Shown here: positions 41,692-50,562 of the stretch, piece after piece
How positions within the stretch are numbered: position 1 is the first letter of the stretch
Layout: each line of letters starts with the position of its first letter
Source: Pseudonocardia oroxyli
GTDB taxonomy: Bacteria; Actinomycetota; Actinomycetes; Mycobacteriales; Pseudonocardiaceae
DNA length: 64,000 bases
Reading direction: 5' to 3'
Assembly: GCF_900102195.1 (NCBI RefSeq)
Contig: NZ_FNBE01000014.1
Coordinates: forward strand, 1-64,000
The notes under the pieces: generated by a model
What the model was told of the DNA's origin: nothing
What the model saw: the letters and a program-made list of their open reading frames with translations, nothing else
Databases searched by the model: none
Program-made: the position numbers and the translations under genes

Positions 41692-42195
41692 CTACTCCGG
41701 CTCGAGGACCAGCAGCGTCTCGCCCGCGGGTCGGAAGCCCGCGCGGCGGTAGAAGGCGGTGCTGCGGGCGGTCGGGGCGAGGACCAGCCGCCGGAAGCGG
41801 CGCTCCCTGGCGTGCGCCACGACCGCCTCCAGCAGCGCCTGCGGCACCCCGCGGTCGGCGAAGGCGGCCAGGACGAACGCGTTCCCGACCTGCCCGATGC
41901 TCGCGGCGCGCGTCCCGGGCCGGGGCATCGGGACGATCTCGACGACGTTGATCGACCCGATCGGCGTCCAGCCGGCCCGTTCGCTGCCGATCTCGGCCAG
42001 CCAGAAGGTGCGCCGCGGCTGCTCGGTGCGCGCCCACTGTGCGAAGGCGGCCTCGAAGGCCGGGTCGTCCACCGGGCGCCCCGCCCGCTCCTCGGTCCAG
42101 GCGCGGCGGAGCCTGCCGAGTGCCTCGACGTCCCGCTCGTCGGCGACCCGGACGGTGATCTCGCGCGATCCCGCCGAGGAACCGGAGTCAGGCAA
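41692..42195 (-). CDS. GNAT-family N-acetyltransferase
   Basis: This 167-residue acetyltransferase has the GNAT core: ITVRVADERDVEALGRLRRAWTEE, IGQVGNAFVLAAFADRGVPQALLEAVVAHARERRF as the acetyl-CoA region, and STAFYRRAGFRPAGE. The substrate is unknown. Its start overlaps the end of the radical SAM gene by 8 bases, so it is translated with it and interrupts the common DUF2344/radical SAM pairing. Confidence 0.88.
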   Translation of the reverse strand: MPDSGSSAGSREITVRVADERDVEALGRLRRAWTEERAGRPVDDPAFEAAFAQWARTEQPRRTFWLAEIGSERAGWTPIGSINVVEIVPMPRPGTRAASIGQVGNAFVLAAFADRGVPQALLEAVVAHARERRFRRLVLAPTARSTAFYRRAGFRPAGETLLVLEPE

Positions 42196-44119
42196 GCTCC
42201 CGCCCGACCGGGTTGACGACGGTGAGCGGGATCAGCGTCGTGCCGCTGGGGCCGACCTCGATGTCCGTGCCCGTCGAGGGGCACACACCGCAGTCGAAGC
42301 AGGGGGTCCAGCGGCAGTCGTCCTGCTCCTGCTCGGCCAGGGCGTCCTGCCAGTCCTGCCACAGCCAGTCGCGCTCGAGACCGGAGTCGAGGTGGTCCCA
42401 GGGCAGGATCTCGTCCTCGCCGCGCTCCCGCGTGGTGAACCACTCCAGCGACACGCCCTGCGGCTCCAGCACCTCGGCGGCGGCGGTGACCCAGCGGTCG
42501 TAGGAGAAGTGCTCGGACCAGCCGTCGAGCCTGCCGCCGTCTCGCCAGACCCGCTCGATCACGCCGCCGACGCGCCGGTCGCCCCGGGCGAGCAGGCCTT
42601 CGATCAGCGAGGGCTGGCCGTCGTGGTAGCGCATGCCGATGTTCTTGCCGAGCTTGCGGTTGCTGTTCACGGCCTCGCGCAGCTTGCGCAGCCGGGCGTC
42701 GACGACGTCCGGGTGGGCCTGGGCGGCCCACTGGAACGGCGTGTGGGGCTTGGGGACGAACCCGCCGATGGAGATCGTGCAGCGGACGTCGTTGCGCCCG
42801 GAGGCGGCCCGGCCCGCCTGGATCACCCGGTGCGCCATGCCCGCGATCTCCAGGACGTCCTCGTCCTCCTCGGTGGGCAGCCCGCACATGAAGTAGAGCT
42901 TGACCTGCCGCCAGCCCTGCGCGAACGCCTCGGAGACGGTGCGGATCAGGTCCTCCTCCGACACCATCTTGTTGATCACCTTGCGGATCCGCTCGGACCC
43001 GCCCTCCGGGGCGAAGGTGAGCCCGGAGCGGCGGCCGTTGCGGGAGATCTCGTTGGCGAGGTCGATGTTGAAGGCGTCCACGCGGGTGGAGGGCAGCGAC
43101 AGCGAGGTGTTCGTGCCCTCGTACCGGTCGGCGAGGCCCTTGGTGATGTCCGCGATCTCGGAGTGGTCCGCGCTGCTCAGCGAGAGCAGCCCCACCTCGT
43201 CGAACCCGGAGGCCCGGACGGCGGAGTCGACCATCTCGCCGATCCCCTGCAACGACCGCTCCCGCACCGGGCGGGTGATCATGCCCGCCTGGCAGAACCG
43301 GCATCCCCGCGTGCAGCCGCGGAAGATCTCCACCGAGGCCCGCTCGTGCACGGTCTCGGCCAGCGGGACCAGCGGCGCCTTGGGGTAGGGCCACTCGTCG
43401 AGGTCCGACGTCGTGCGCTTCTGCACCCGCTCCGGCGCCCCGTCGACCGGGGTGACCGACCGGATCTCCGGCCCGTACTCCACCTCGTAGCAGGAGGGGA
43501 CGTAGCAGCCGTCGGTGTGCGCGAGCCGACGCAGCAGCTCGCGGCGGGTGCCGCCGGCGGACTTCCACTCCCGCACGACGTCCGTGATGTCCCCGACGAC
43601 CTCCTCGCCGTCGCCCAGCACGGCGACGTCGATGAAGTCGGCGATCGGCTCCGGGTTGAAGGCCGCGTGGCCGCCCGCGACGACGACGGGGTGCGTCTCG
43701 TCGCGGTCCGCGGCGTGCAGCGGGATCCCGGCCAGGTCCAGCGTGGTCAGCAGGTTCGTGTAGCCGAGCTCGGTGGAGAAGGACACCCCGAGCAGGTCGA
43801 ACGCGCCCACCGGGTGGTGGGCGTCGACGGTGAAGGCGGGCACCCGGTGCTCGCGCATCAGCTTCTCGAGGTCGGGAAAGACGGCGTAGCACCGCTCGGC
43901 GAGCGCGTCGAGGCGCTCGTTGAGCACCTCGTAGAGGATCATGACGCCCTGGTTGGGCAGCCCGACCTCGTAGGCGTCCGGGTACATCAGCGCCCAGTGG
44001 ACGTCCACGGACTCCCAGGGCTTGGCCTGCGCGTTCAGCTCGCCGCCGACGTACTGCACCGGTTTCGAGACGCGGGGCAGCAGGGGTTCCAGGGCGGGGA
44101 AGACGGACGCGGGGCTCAC
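42188..44119 (-). CDS. B12-binding-type radical SAM protein (TIGR03960 type)
   Basis: This 643-residue protein belongs to the TIGR03960 group. An N-terminal B12-binding-like domain (MYPDAYEVGLPNQGVMILYEVLNERLDALAERCYAVFPDLEKLM) precedes the radical SAM domain with the iron-sulfur motif CTRGCRFCQAGM near residue 265; four cysteines appear late (CGVCPS region). It is thought to act on tRNA or a related substrate; the exact reaction is not established. GTG at 44119 is chosen; a TTG nine bases upstream is possible. Confidence 0.9.
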   Translation of the reverse strand: MSPASVFPALEPLLPRVSKPVQYVGGELNAQAKPWESVDVHWALMYPDAYEVGLPNQGVMILYEVLNERLDALAERCYAVFPDLEKLMREHRVPAFTVDAHHPVGAFDLLGVSFSTELGYTNLLTTLDLAGIPLHAADRDETHPVVVAGGHAAFNPEPIADFIDVAVLGDGEEVVGDITDVVREWKSAGGTRRELLRRLAHTDGCYVPSCYEVEYGPEIRSVTPVDGAPERVQKRTTSDLDEWPYPKAPLVPLAETVHERASVEIFRGCTRGCRFCQAGMITRPVRERSLQGIGEMVDSAVRASGFDEVGLLSLSSADHSEIADITKGLADRYEGTNTSLSLPSTRVDAFNIDLANEISRNGRRSGLTFAPEGGSERIRKVINKMVSEEDLIRTVSEAFAQGWRQVKLYFMCGLPTEEDEDVLEIAGMAHRVIQAGRAASGRNDVRCTISIGGFVPKPHTPFQWAAQAHPDVVDARLRKLREAVNSNRKLGKNIGMRYHDGQPSLIEGLLARGDRRVGGVIERVWRDGGRLDGWSEHFSYDRWVTAAAEVLEPQGVSLEWFTTRERGEDEILPWDHLDSGLERDWLWQDWQDALAEQEQDDCRWTPCFDCGVCPSTGTDIEVGPSGTTLIPLTVVNPVGRELA

Positions 44120-44208
44120 GCGGGTCAAGGGTAGGCCCTGTGCACCGGACCCGCGGCACAGGGCCGACGCACACGCTCCGGCACACGGTCGGCGCGCAGC
44201 CTTTCGGC

Positions 44209-44994
44209 ATGACCACCACAGACCCCCTCCGCACCATCGGACCCAAGCACCGTGCCCTGTGGGCCTCGGGCTCCTACGCGACCGTCGCCGCGGACCTCAT
44301 CCCCACCCTCGGCGCCCGGCTCGTCGAGGCGGCCGAGATCCGGCCCGGCGAGCGGGTGCTCGACATCGCCGCGGGCACGGGCAACGCGTCGGTGCCCGCG
44401 GCGGCCGCGGGGGCGTCCGTCGTCGCGTCGGACCTCACGCCGGAGCTGCTCGCCGTCGGCCGCGCCGCCCATCCCGAGATCGAGTGGGTGGAGGCGGACG
44501 CGCAGGCGCTGCCGTTCGAGACCGGGGAGTTCGACGTCGCGCTGTCCTGCGTCGGGATCATGTTCGCCCCGTTCCACGAGCGCGCCGCGGGCGAGCTGCG
44601 GCGCGTCGTGCGGCCCGGTGGGCGGATCGCGCTGCTCAACTGGACGCCGCAGGGTTTCGTCGGGCAGCTGTTCGCGACCATGAAGCCCTTCGCGCCGCCG
44701 CCCCCGCCCGGCGCCTCGCCCGCTCCGCTCTGGGGCACGGCCGACCACGTCCGGACGCTGCTGGGGACCGAGGTCGTCGCGACGACCGGCACGATCACGT
44801 TCGACGTCACCCGCGACCCGGTGGCGTTCCGGGAGTGGTGGAAGGCGAACTACGGCCCGACCATCGCCGCCTACCGCGCCCAGGAGGACCCGGCCGCGCT
44901 CGACGCGGCGTTCCTGGAGTTCCTGCGGCGCACCCAGGACCCCGCCGGGACCTGGACGGCGGAGTACCTGGTGGTGACGGCGGTGCGGCCCTGA
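44209..44994 (+). CDS. Class I SAM-dependent methyltransferase
   Basis: This 261-residue protein has the Rossmann SAM motif VLDIAAGTGNASVPAAAAGASVVASDLTPELL and later motifs DVALSCVGIMFAPFHERAAGELRRVVRPGGRIALLNWTPQGFVG. It resembles small-molecule (UbiE-like) methyltransferases. The ATG at 44209 is used. It stands alone on the plus strand between minus-strand genes, and the substrate is unknown. Confidence 0.88.
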   Translation: MTTTDPLRTIGPKHRALWASGSYATVAADLIPTLGARLVEAAEIRPGERVLDIAAGTGNASVPAAAAGASVVASDLTPELLAVGRAAHPEIEWVEADAQALPFETGEFDVALSCVGIMFAPFHERAAGELRRVVRPGGRIALLNWTPQGFVGQLFATMKPFAPPPPPGASPAPLWGTADHVRTLLGTEVVATTGTITFDVTRDPVAFREWWKANYGPTIAAYRAQEDPAALDAAFLEFLRRTQDPAGTWTAEYLVVTAVRP

Positions 44995-45089
44995 GGAGCG
45001 CGGGAGCCGGCAGGAGGCACCGGGGCCCGAACGGACGTGTCCGGGCGTATCACCGGTGCCATCCTGGGCTCTCTCCGTGAGGAGGGGTG

Positions 45090-46556
45090 ATGGGGACCGT
45101 CGTCCGCTTGTTGGGGCCGCCGCGCGTGCTGGGAGCCGACCTGCCCGGGCCCCGGGGCCGCAAGCCCTGGGCGCTGCTCGCGCTGCTGCTCACGAGCACC
45201 GGCCCGGTCCCCCGCAGCCGCGTGCTGGAGCTCCTGTTCCCGGACGCGGAGGACCCCCAGGCCGCCCTGCGCTGGACGCTCAGCCAGGCGCGGCGGGCCG
45301 TCGGGGCGGCCCTCACCCTCGGCGGTGACCCGCTGACCTGCGAGGTCGCTGCGGACGTGCGGGTCGACGTGCGGGACGTCCTCGCCGGGCGCGCGCCCGC
45401 CGGCTGGCCGCTCGGCGAGGCGACCCTGCCGTTGTTGGAGGGCGCCGAGCCGGACGTCCCGGAGTTCGCGGCGTGGCTGCACGGGCGCAGGCAGACCCTC
45501 GCGGTCGCCGGTGCCCGCCTGCAGCGGGCGCACCGACGGGGCACCCCGGCCAGCCGGGTGGCGGTGCGGGAGCTCGTCCGGGTGGGCGAGCAGGTCATGG
45601 ACGCGGGGGCCGCGCGGGACGGGACGGCGATCCTGCGCGGCGCCGTCGAGCGGGCCCGGGGCCTGGGAGACGACGTGGTCCTGGCCGAGGCCCTCGCCCA
45701 CTACGGCCGGGCGTACGTCCATGCCGTGGCCAGCACCGATCCCCGCGCGATCGCGGCGCTGCGCGAGGCCGACCGGCTCGCCACCCACGAGGGCCGCGCC
45801 GAGGTGGCCGGGCTGGCCCGGCGTGAGCTGGGCTTCGTCGCGACGGCGACCGGGGACCAGGCGGGCGCGCTGCGGATGTTGGCCCGGGCCGAGGCCGCCG
45901 CGGCGGACCTGCCCGACGACCTCGCCGCCGTCGCCTACGGGCGCGGGTTCGCGCTGGTGGACACGGACGGCTCGGCGCACGCCGAGGCGCAGCTGGACAC
46001 CGCCGTGGCGATGACCGGCGGGCGGGACCGCCCGCGCGCGCACGCCGCGGCCCTGGCGATGCGGGGCCGCGCCCGGCTCGCCACCGGGGACGACGAGGGC
46101 GCGGCGACGGACGTCGACGCGGCGCGCGCCCTGGCCACCGAGCTCGACTGGACCCCGATGCGGCCGTGGATCGACTCGTTGCACGGCGAGGTGCTGCTCC
46201 GCGCGGGCCGGGCGCGGGAGGCGGCGACGGTCCTGGCGGACGCCCGCACCCTCGCCGAGGTCGTCGGCGACGCGTGCTGGGTCGCGCTGACCAGCCGCGG
46301 CCTGGCCGCCGCGCAGGCCCGGCTCGGCACCCCCCGCGAGGCCGCCGCCTCCCTCGCGACGGCCACCGAGACCCTCGTCGCCGACGCGGACGTCTGCTGC
46401 TGGATCGAGCTGCACCTGCGGGACACGCTCTGCAGCATCACCGCCGAGTTCGACCCCGCCCGGGCGAGCCGCCAGGCCGAGTACCTGCACGGCCGCGCGG
46501 TGGCGACGGGTCTGACGATGTACGCCTCCCGAGCCCGCCCCCGCATCATGTCGTGA
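45090..46556 (+). CDS. BTAD/SARP-like regulator with helical repeat region
   Basis: This 488-residue protein starts with a winged-helix pattern of the AfsR/SARP type (VVRLLGPPRVLGADLPGPRGRKPWALLALLL; RWTLSQARRAVGAAL) followed by a long alpha-helical, TPR-like region (AEALAHYGRAYVHAVASTDPRAIAALREADRLATHEGRAEVAGLARRELG). It lacks a P-loop, so it is not an STAND ATPase. GGAGG precedes the ATG at 45090. Regulatory targets are unknown; no biosynthetic cluster is adjacent. Confidence 0.75.
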   Translation: MGTVVRLLGPPRVLGADLPGPRGRKPWALLALLLTSTGPVPRSRVLELLFPDAEDPQAALRWTLSQARRAVGAALTLGGDPLTCEVAADVRVDVRDVLAGRAPAGWPLGEATLPLLEGAEPDVPEFAAWLHGRRQTLAVAGARLQRAHRRGTPASRVAVRELVRVGEQVMDAGAARDGTAILRGAVERARGLGDDVVLAEALAHYGRAYVHAVASTDPRAIAALREADRLATHEGRAEVAGLARRELGFVATATGDQAGALRMLARAEAAAADLPDDLAAVAYGRGFALVDTDGSAHAEAQLDTAVAMTGGRDRPRAHAAALAMRGRARLATGDDEGAATDVDAARALATELDWTPMRPWIDSLHGEVLLRAGRAREAATVLADARTLAEVVGDACWVALTSRGLAAAQARLGTPREAAASLATATETLVADADVCCWIELHLRDTLCSITAEFDPARASRQAEYLHGRAVATGLTMYASRARPRIMS

Positions 46557-46567
46557 GGGCGGAATCG

Positions 46568-46627
46568 CATTATGGAACCATATTGTCCGTTCAGCGGCCC
46601 GAAACGCGCATTATGGTTCCATAACGC
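46568..46627. repeat. CCATAATG palindrome array, locus 2 (two units)
   Basis: CATTATGG-AA-CCATATTG (46568-46585) and GCATTATGG-TT-CCATAACGC (46608-46627) lie 41 bases centre to centre. A third spacer-like sequence, TTCAGGGGCTCGAAAC, follows. The array separates the convergent regulator and dapA genes. Confidence 0.8.
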
Positions 46628-46654
46628 CTGTTCAGGGGCTCGAAACCGGCGCGC

Positions 46655-47536
46655 TCAGTTCTCGAGCAGGCCCGCCATGCGCAGGGCGGCGCGGACGTCC
46701 TCGTGGTGCCACTCGTCGAGCTCGACGAGCGGCAGGCGGATGCCGCGCTCGATCAGCCCCATCTCGGCGAGCGCCCACTTCACCGGGATCGGGTTGGCCT
46801 CCACGAACAGGGCCCGGTGCAGGCCCGCGAGGTCCGCGTCGATCGTCGCGGCCTCCTCGGCGTCACCGGCGACGGCGGCCTTGCACATCCGCGCCATCTG
46901 CTCGGGCGCCACGTTCGCCGTGACCGAGATGTCGCCGTGGAACCCGGCGAGCATCGAGGCCCGGGCCGTGGCGTCGTCCCCGGAGTAGAGGGCGAAGTCC
47001 GGCAGTCCCAGCGCGACGAGGTCCCGCACCCGGTCCAGGTCGCCCTTCGCCTCCTTGAGCCCCACGATGTTCGGCACCTCGGCGAGCCGCTCCACGGTCG
47101 AGGGGAGCATGTCGCAGGCCGTACGGCCGGGCACGTTGTAGAGGTACTGGGGCAGGTCGACGGCCTCGGCCACCTTCGTGAAGTGCTGGAACAGGCCCTC
47201 CTGCGGGGGCTTGTTGTAGTAGGGCGTGACCAGCAGGGCCCCGTCCGCGCCCGCCGCGGCGGCGGCCTTGGTGAGGTGGATGGCCTCGTCGGTGTTGTTC
47301 GCGCCGGTGCCCGCGATGACCTGCACGCGCCCGCCCGCGGCGTCGATCGTCCGCCGGATGACGTCCGTGTGCTCGGCCACGGTCAGCGTGGACGACTCGC
47401 CGCTGGTCCCGACCGAGATGATCGCCGCGGTCCCCGCGAGCACCTGGCGCTCGACCAGGCGCTCGAGGGCCTCGAAGTCGATCGCGCCGTCCGCCTTCAT
47501 CGGCGTGACGAGGGCGACGAGGCTTCCGGTGATCAT
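46655..47536 (-). CDS. dapA: 4-hydroxy-tetrahydrodipicolinate synthase, proteobacterial type
   Basis: This 293-residue enzyme joins pyruvate and aspartate semialdehyde in lysine and diaminopimelate synthesis. Catalytic residues match E. coli DapA numbering without gaps: T44, Y107, Y133, R138 and Schiff-base K161. By eye it is much closer to the proteobacterial enzyme than to the actinobacterial one, so it is a probable transferred extra copy, to be distinguished from a normal dapA elsewhere. AAGGCGG precedes the ATG at 47536. Confidence 0.93.
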   Translation of the reverse strand: MITGSLVALVTPMKADGAIDFEALERLVERQVLAGTAAIISVGTSGESSTLTVAEHTDVIRRTIDAAGGRVQVIAGTGANNTDEAIHLTKAAAAAGADGALLVTPYYNKPPQEGLFQHFTKVAEAVDLPQYLYNVPGRTACDMLPSTVERLAEVPNIVGLKEAKGDLDRVRDLVALGLPDFALYSGDDATARASMLAGFHGDISVTANVAPEQMARMCKAAVAGDAEEAATIDADLAGLHRALFVEANPIPVKWALAEMGLIERGIRLPLVELDEWHHEDVRAALRMAGLLEN

Positions 47537-47581
47537 GTTTCCGCCTTTCGGTGAGTGCCGACCGGAGACGGTAGCAAGTGT

Positions 47582-47596
47582 GGTGGTCGCACCACC
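47582..47596. promoter_or_regulatory. Inverted repeat in dapA/membrane-gene gap
   Basis: GGTGGT-CGC-ACCACC is a perfect 6-3-6 inverted repeat in the divergent gap, 45 bases from the dapA start. No regulator for it is identified. Confidence 0.35.
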
Positions 47597-47655
47597 CCGG
47601 TTTCGGATGCTCGCACGGGTCCGCCGCGGTCCGGCGGTCCCTAGCGTCGACCACC

Positions 47656-48972
47656 ATGACACGTCCGCTGCAGGTCGGCCTCGGAGCGGTCCTCGTCGCC
47701 GTCGCGGCGCTGGGCCTGCCGTGGTGGTCGACGCCGGTCTCCGCCGTCCCGCTCGACGAGCTCGCGAGCTGGCACGCCTCCACCCTGCTCGGCGCGGACC
47801 TGATCGGCGGCGTTCCCGCGCTCGTCCTGGTACTGCTCGCGGTGGCCGCGCTCGCCACGGGTCTGCTGGCGGGCGCGGGCAGGCTGCCCTCCGGGGTGCA
47901 CGCCGCCGTCCTCGCCGCCGCCGGTGGGGCGGCCGTGGCGGCGGGGGCGTCCGCCCTGCCGGGCGCCGGGCCGTGGCTCACCGCGGCGGGCGGCGCGCTC
48001 GCGGTGCTCAGCACGCTCACGGCGGTGACGCCCGGCAGGCGCGTGGCCCTGGCGCTGGTCGCCGCGCTGCCCGTCCCCCTGGTCCTCGCGCTGCTCGGCG
48101 CCGGTCCGCAGCCGCGCACCGCGGGCCCGTTCGTCCGACTCGCCCCGCTCACCTACACGGGATCCCTGCGGTCGGGTGCGGTCGCGCTCGCCGGACCCGC
48201 CGGGACGGCGCTGGCCGTGCCCCTTGCGGGAACGGTCGGCTACGCGGGCCCGGGCGGCCTCGCGACCGTCGACCCGGACGGGCGGGTGGTCGTGCGCGCC
48301 GCGACCGACGGCCGGGACCCCGGCCGGGACCCGTACCGGATCTCCGGGCTGTGGGACGGGCACGTCGTCTACTGGACCGGGCCCGACACCGTCACCGTCC
48401 GCGCCCTGGACCGCGACACGTCCGCGCAGGTCACCGGCGTCTCCCTGGTCACCCGCCCGGGACCCGACGGCTCGGTGTGGCTGCGCCCCACCGCCGACCC
48501 CGACGCGATGCGCCGCCTCGACCTGCGGACCGCGCACGGCACCGTGGACGCGGCGACCCTGCCCCGGCCCGCCTCCTCCCCCGCGCGCTCGGAGGTCGAC
48601 CCGTTCGCGATGCTGCCGGTCGAGGGCGGCCTCCTGGCCCTCGGCGGGCTCGACGGGCAGTGGCGGCTGCGGCTCTACGGCCCGGCCACCCCGGTCGACC
48701 TGCCCGCCTGCGTGACGTCCGGTGGCCGGTTGGCCGCGGACGCGGACGGCGTCTGGTTCACCCAGGGCCGCGCAGACGGCAGCCGCCTCGTGCACCTCGC
48801 CCCGGACGGCACCCGCACCACGGTCGACGCCCGCCTGCCCGGCCAGGTGGAGTCCCTCGCTCTCGGCGCGGGCGGCACCCTCGGCCTGCTCGTCGGCCCG
48901 GTCGGCGGCGGCGCGGGCCTGTGGTCGCTGCCCGCACCCGAGACCCACCTGACGCCGGCGCCGTGCGCGTAG
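47656..48972 (+). CDS. Membrane protein with extracellular repeat domain
   Basis: This 438-residue protein has about four hydrophobic helices in the first 160 residues, then a soluble part rich in short beta strands with repeated GGL-L motifs (VDPDGRVVVRAAT, WDGHVVYWTGPDTVTVRALD), suggesting a beta-propeller. No known family is recognised. TAGCGT stands eight bases before the ATG, fitting leaderless transcription. It converges on an ABC-2 gene with one base between stops. Confidence 0.65.
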   Translation: MTRPLQVGLGAVLVAVAALGLPWWSTPVSAVPLDELASWHASTLLGADLIGGVPALVLVLLAVAALATGLLAGAGRLPSGVHAAVLAAAGGAAVAAGASALPGAGPWLTAAGGALAVLSTLTAVTPGRRVALALVAALPVPLVLALLGAGPQPRTAGPFVRLAPLTYTGSLRSGAVALAGPAGTALAVPLAGTVGYAGPGGLATVDPDGRVVVRAATDGRDPGRDPYRISGLWDGHVVYWTGPDTVTVRALDRDTSAQVTGVSLVTRPGPDGSVWLRPTADPDAMRRLDLRTAHGTVDAATLPRPASSPARSEVDPFAMLPVEGGLLALGGLDGQWRLRLYGPATPVDLPACVTSGGRLAADADGVWFTQGRADGSRLVHLAPDGTRTTVDARLPGQVESLALGAGGTLGLLVGPVGGGAGLWSLPAPETHLTPAPCA

Positions 48973-48973
48973 G

Positions 48974-49786
48974 TCATCGGAGCAGGAGGGCGTGCAGCCT
49001 GCGGGCTGCGAACACCACCCCGACCAGGGCCATCACGACGAAGTAGGCGAGGTGACCGAGCATCCCCCAGTGCACGGCCCCGGTGGTGAGTCCGCGCATC
49101 AGCTCCACCGCGTGGTAGAGCGGCAGGCACTCCACCACCACCTGCACCACGGGCGGGTAGACGCTGAGCGGGTAGAACGTGGTGCCGAACAGGAACATCG
49201 GCAGCACCGCGAGGGTGACGAAGTCGAAGTCCTGCCAGGAGCGCATGAACGACGTCGCCGCCATGCCCACGGCGGCGAACGCGAAGGCCACCAGCAGCGC
49301 CACCGGCAGCGCGAGCAGCGCCCACGGCGAGGTGACCAGCCCGGCGACCGCCATCACGCTGAGGAACCCGGTCGCGTAGAGCCCGCCGCGCAGCAGCGCC
49401 CAGCCGATCTCCCCGAGCGCGATGTCCACCGGGCCGAGCGGGGTGGCCAGCATCGCGTCGTACAGCTTGGAGTCCCGCAGCTTGAAGAAGACGTTGAACG
49501 TCGCGTCGAACACCGCGCCGTTCATGGCGCTGGCGGCCAGCAGCCCGGGCGCGATGAAGGCGGCGTAGCTCAGCTCCCGCCCGTCCGGGCCGGGGAGGGT
49601 GCCGACCAGCGCGCCGAGCCCGGTGCCCATCGCGAGCAGGTAGAACACCGGCTCGGCGAAGCCCGAGACCACGGCGGGCCACGTCCGCCGCGACGCCGTG
49701 GCCGAGCGGAGCAGCAGCATGCGGGCGCGGCCCGCGTAGCTCCCGGCGGGCAGCAGCCACGTGAGTCCCGAGATCGGGGCCGTCAT
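48974..49786 (-). CDS. ABC-2 type transporter permease (1)
   Basis: This 270-residue membrane protein has about six helices with the ABC-2 signature (DSKLYDAMLATPLGPVDIALGEIGWALLRGGLYATGFLSVM; PMFLFGTTFYPLSVYPP). It resembles DrrB/NodJ-like exporters. The start overlaps the end of the second permease (ATGA), and both follow one ATPase gene. Confidence 0.9.
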   Translation of the reverse strand: MTAPISGLTWLLPAGSYAGRARMLLLRSATASRRTWPAVVSGFAEPVFYLLAMGTGLGALVGTLPGPDGRELSYAAFIAPGLLAASAMNGAVFDATFNVFFKLRDSKLYDAMLATPLGPVDIALGEIGWALLRGGLYATGFLSVMAVAGLVTSPWALLALPVALLVAFAFAAVGMAATSFMRSWQDFDFVTLAVLPMFLFGTTFYPLSVYPPVVQVVVECLPLYHAVELMRGLTTGAVHWGMLGHLAYFVVMALVGVVFAARRLHALLLR

Positions 49787-50562
49787 GCCGTCAGCCTCCG
49801 GGTGAAGAACCGCATGGACAGCCCGCTCCCGATCCCGACCAACACCAGCAGGTAGGCGAGGTGCAGGAGCACCAGGTCGGACGCGCCGACGCCCGCCGCC
49901 CAGCGCGCGAGCTCGGTCCCGTGCCACAGCGGCGACACCCAGGCCAGCGGCTGCACCCACCCCGGCAGGGTCGCGATGGGGAAGAACGTGCCCGAGAACA
50001 GCGTCATCGGCAGCACGACGAAGCGGAACACCGCGTTGAACGCCGTGCCCTCGTCCTGCCGGGTCGCCGCGAACGCCATGACCAGCGCCGCCACGGCGGC
50101 CCCCGTGAGCACCGCCGCGACCAGCGACCCGAGCACCCCCACCGACCGCACCCCGCCGAACAGCGCGATCACCACCAGCGACACCGCGCCGGTGAGCAGG
50201 GACTTCGCGGTGACGAACGCCAGCTGGCCGAGCGCGACCTCCCCGGGCTCGACCGGGGTCGCCGTCATCGCCTCGTAGGTGCGCCGCCACTTGAACCCGG
50301 CGAGCACGGGATAGCTCATCTCGAACGCGCCGGTCTGCACCGCGGACATCGCCAGCAGCGCGGGCGCGAGCCACACCAGGTAGTCCGCCCCACCCGTCGC
50401 CTCCTGCGCCCGGGCGCCCACCAGGCTCCCGAACCCGAGCCCGAACGCGAGCAGGAACAGCAGCGGCTGCAGCACCGACGAGATCGCGGTGGCCCGCCAG
50501 TTCCGCCGGTACCAGCGCAGGTGGGCCTCCAGCACCCGCGCGACCCCGTGCACCCGGACCAT
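49783..50562 (-). CDS. ABC-2 type transporter permease (2)
   Basis: This 259-residue permease also has about six helices (RWYRRNWRATAISSVLQPLLFLLAFGLGFG; YEAMTATPVEPGEVALGQLAFVTAKSLLTG; VLPMTLFSGTFFP). It shares the ABC-2 fold with its neighbour but the two differ enough to form a heterodimer. The ATG shares a base with the ATPase stop (TGATG). Confidence 0.9.
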   Translation of the reverse strand: MVRVHGVARVLEAHLRWYRRNWRATAISSVLQPLLFLLAFGLGFGSLVGARAQEATGGADYLVWLAPALLAMSAVQTGAFEMSYPVLAGFKWRRTYEAMTATPVEPGEVALGQLAFVTAKSLLTGAVSLVVIALFGGVRSVGVLGSLVAAVLTGAAVAALVMAFAATRQDEGTAFNAVFRFVVLPMTLFSGTFFPIATLPGWVQPLAWVSPLWHGTELARWAAGVGASDLVLLHLAYLLVLVGIGSGLSMRFFTRRLTA

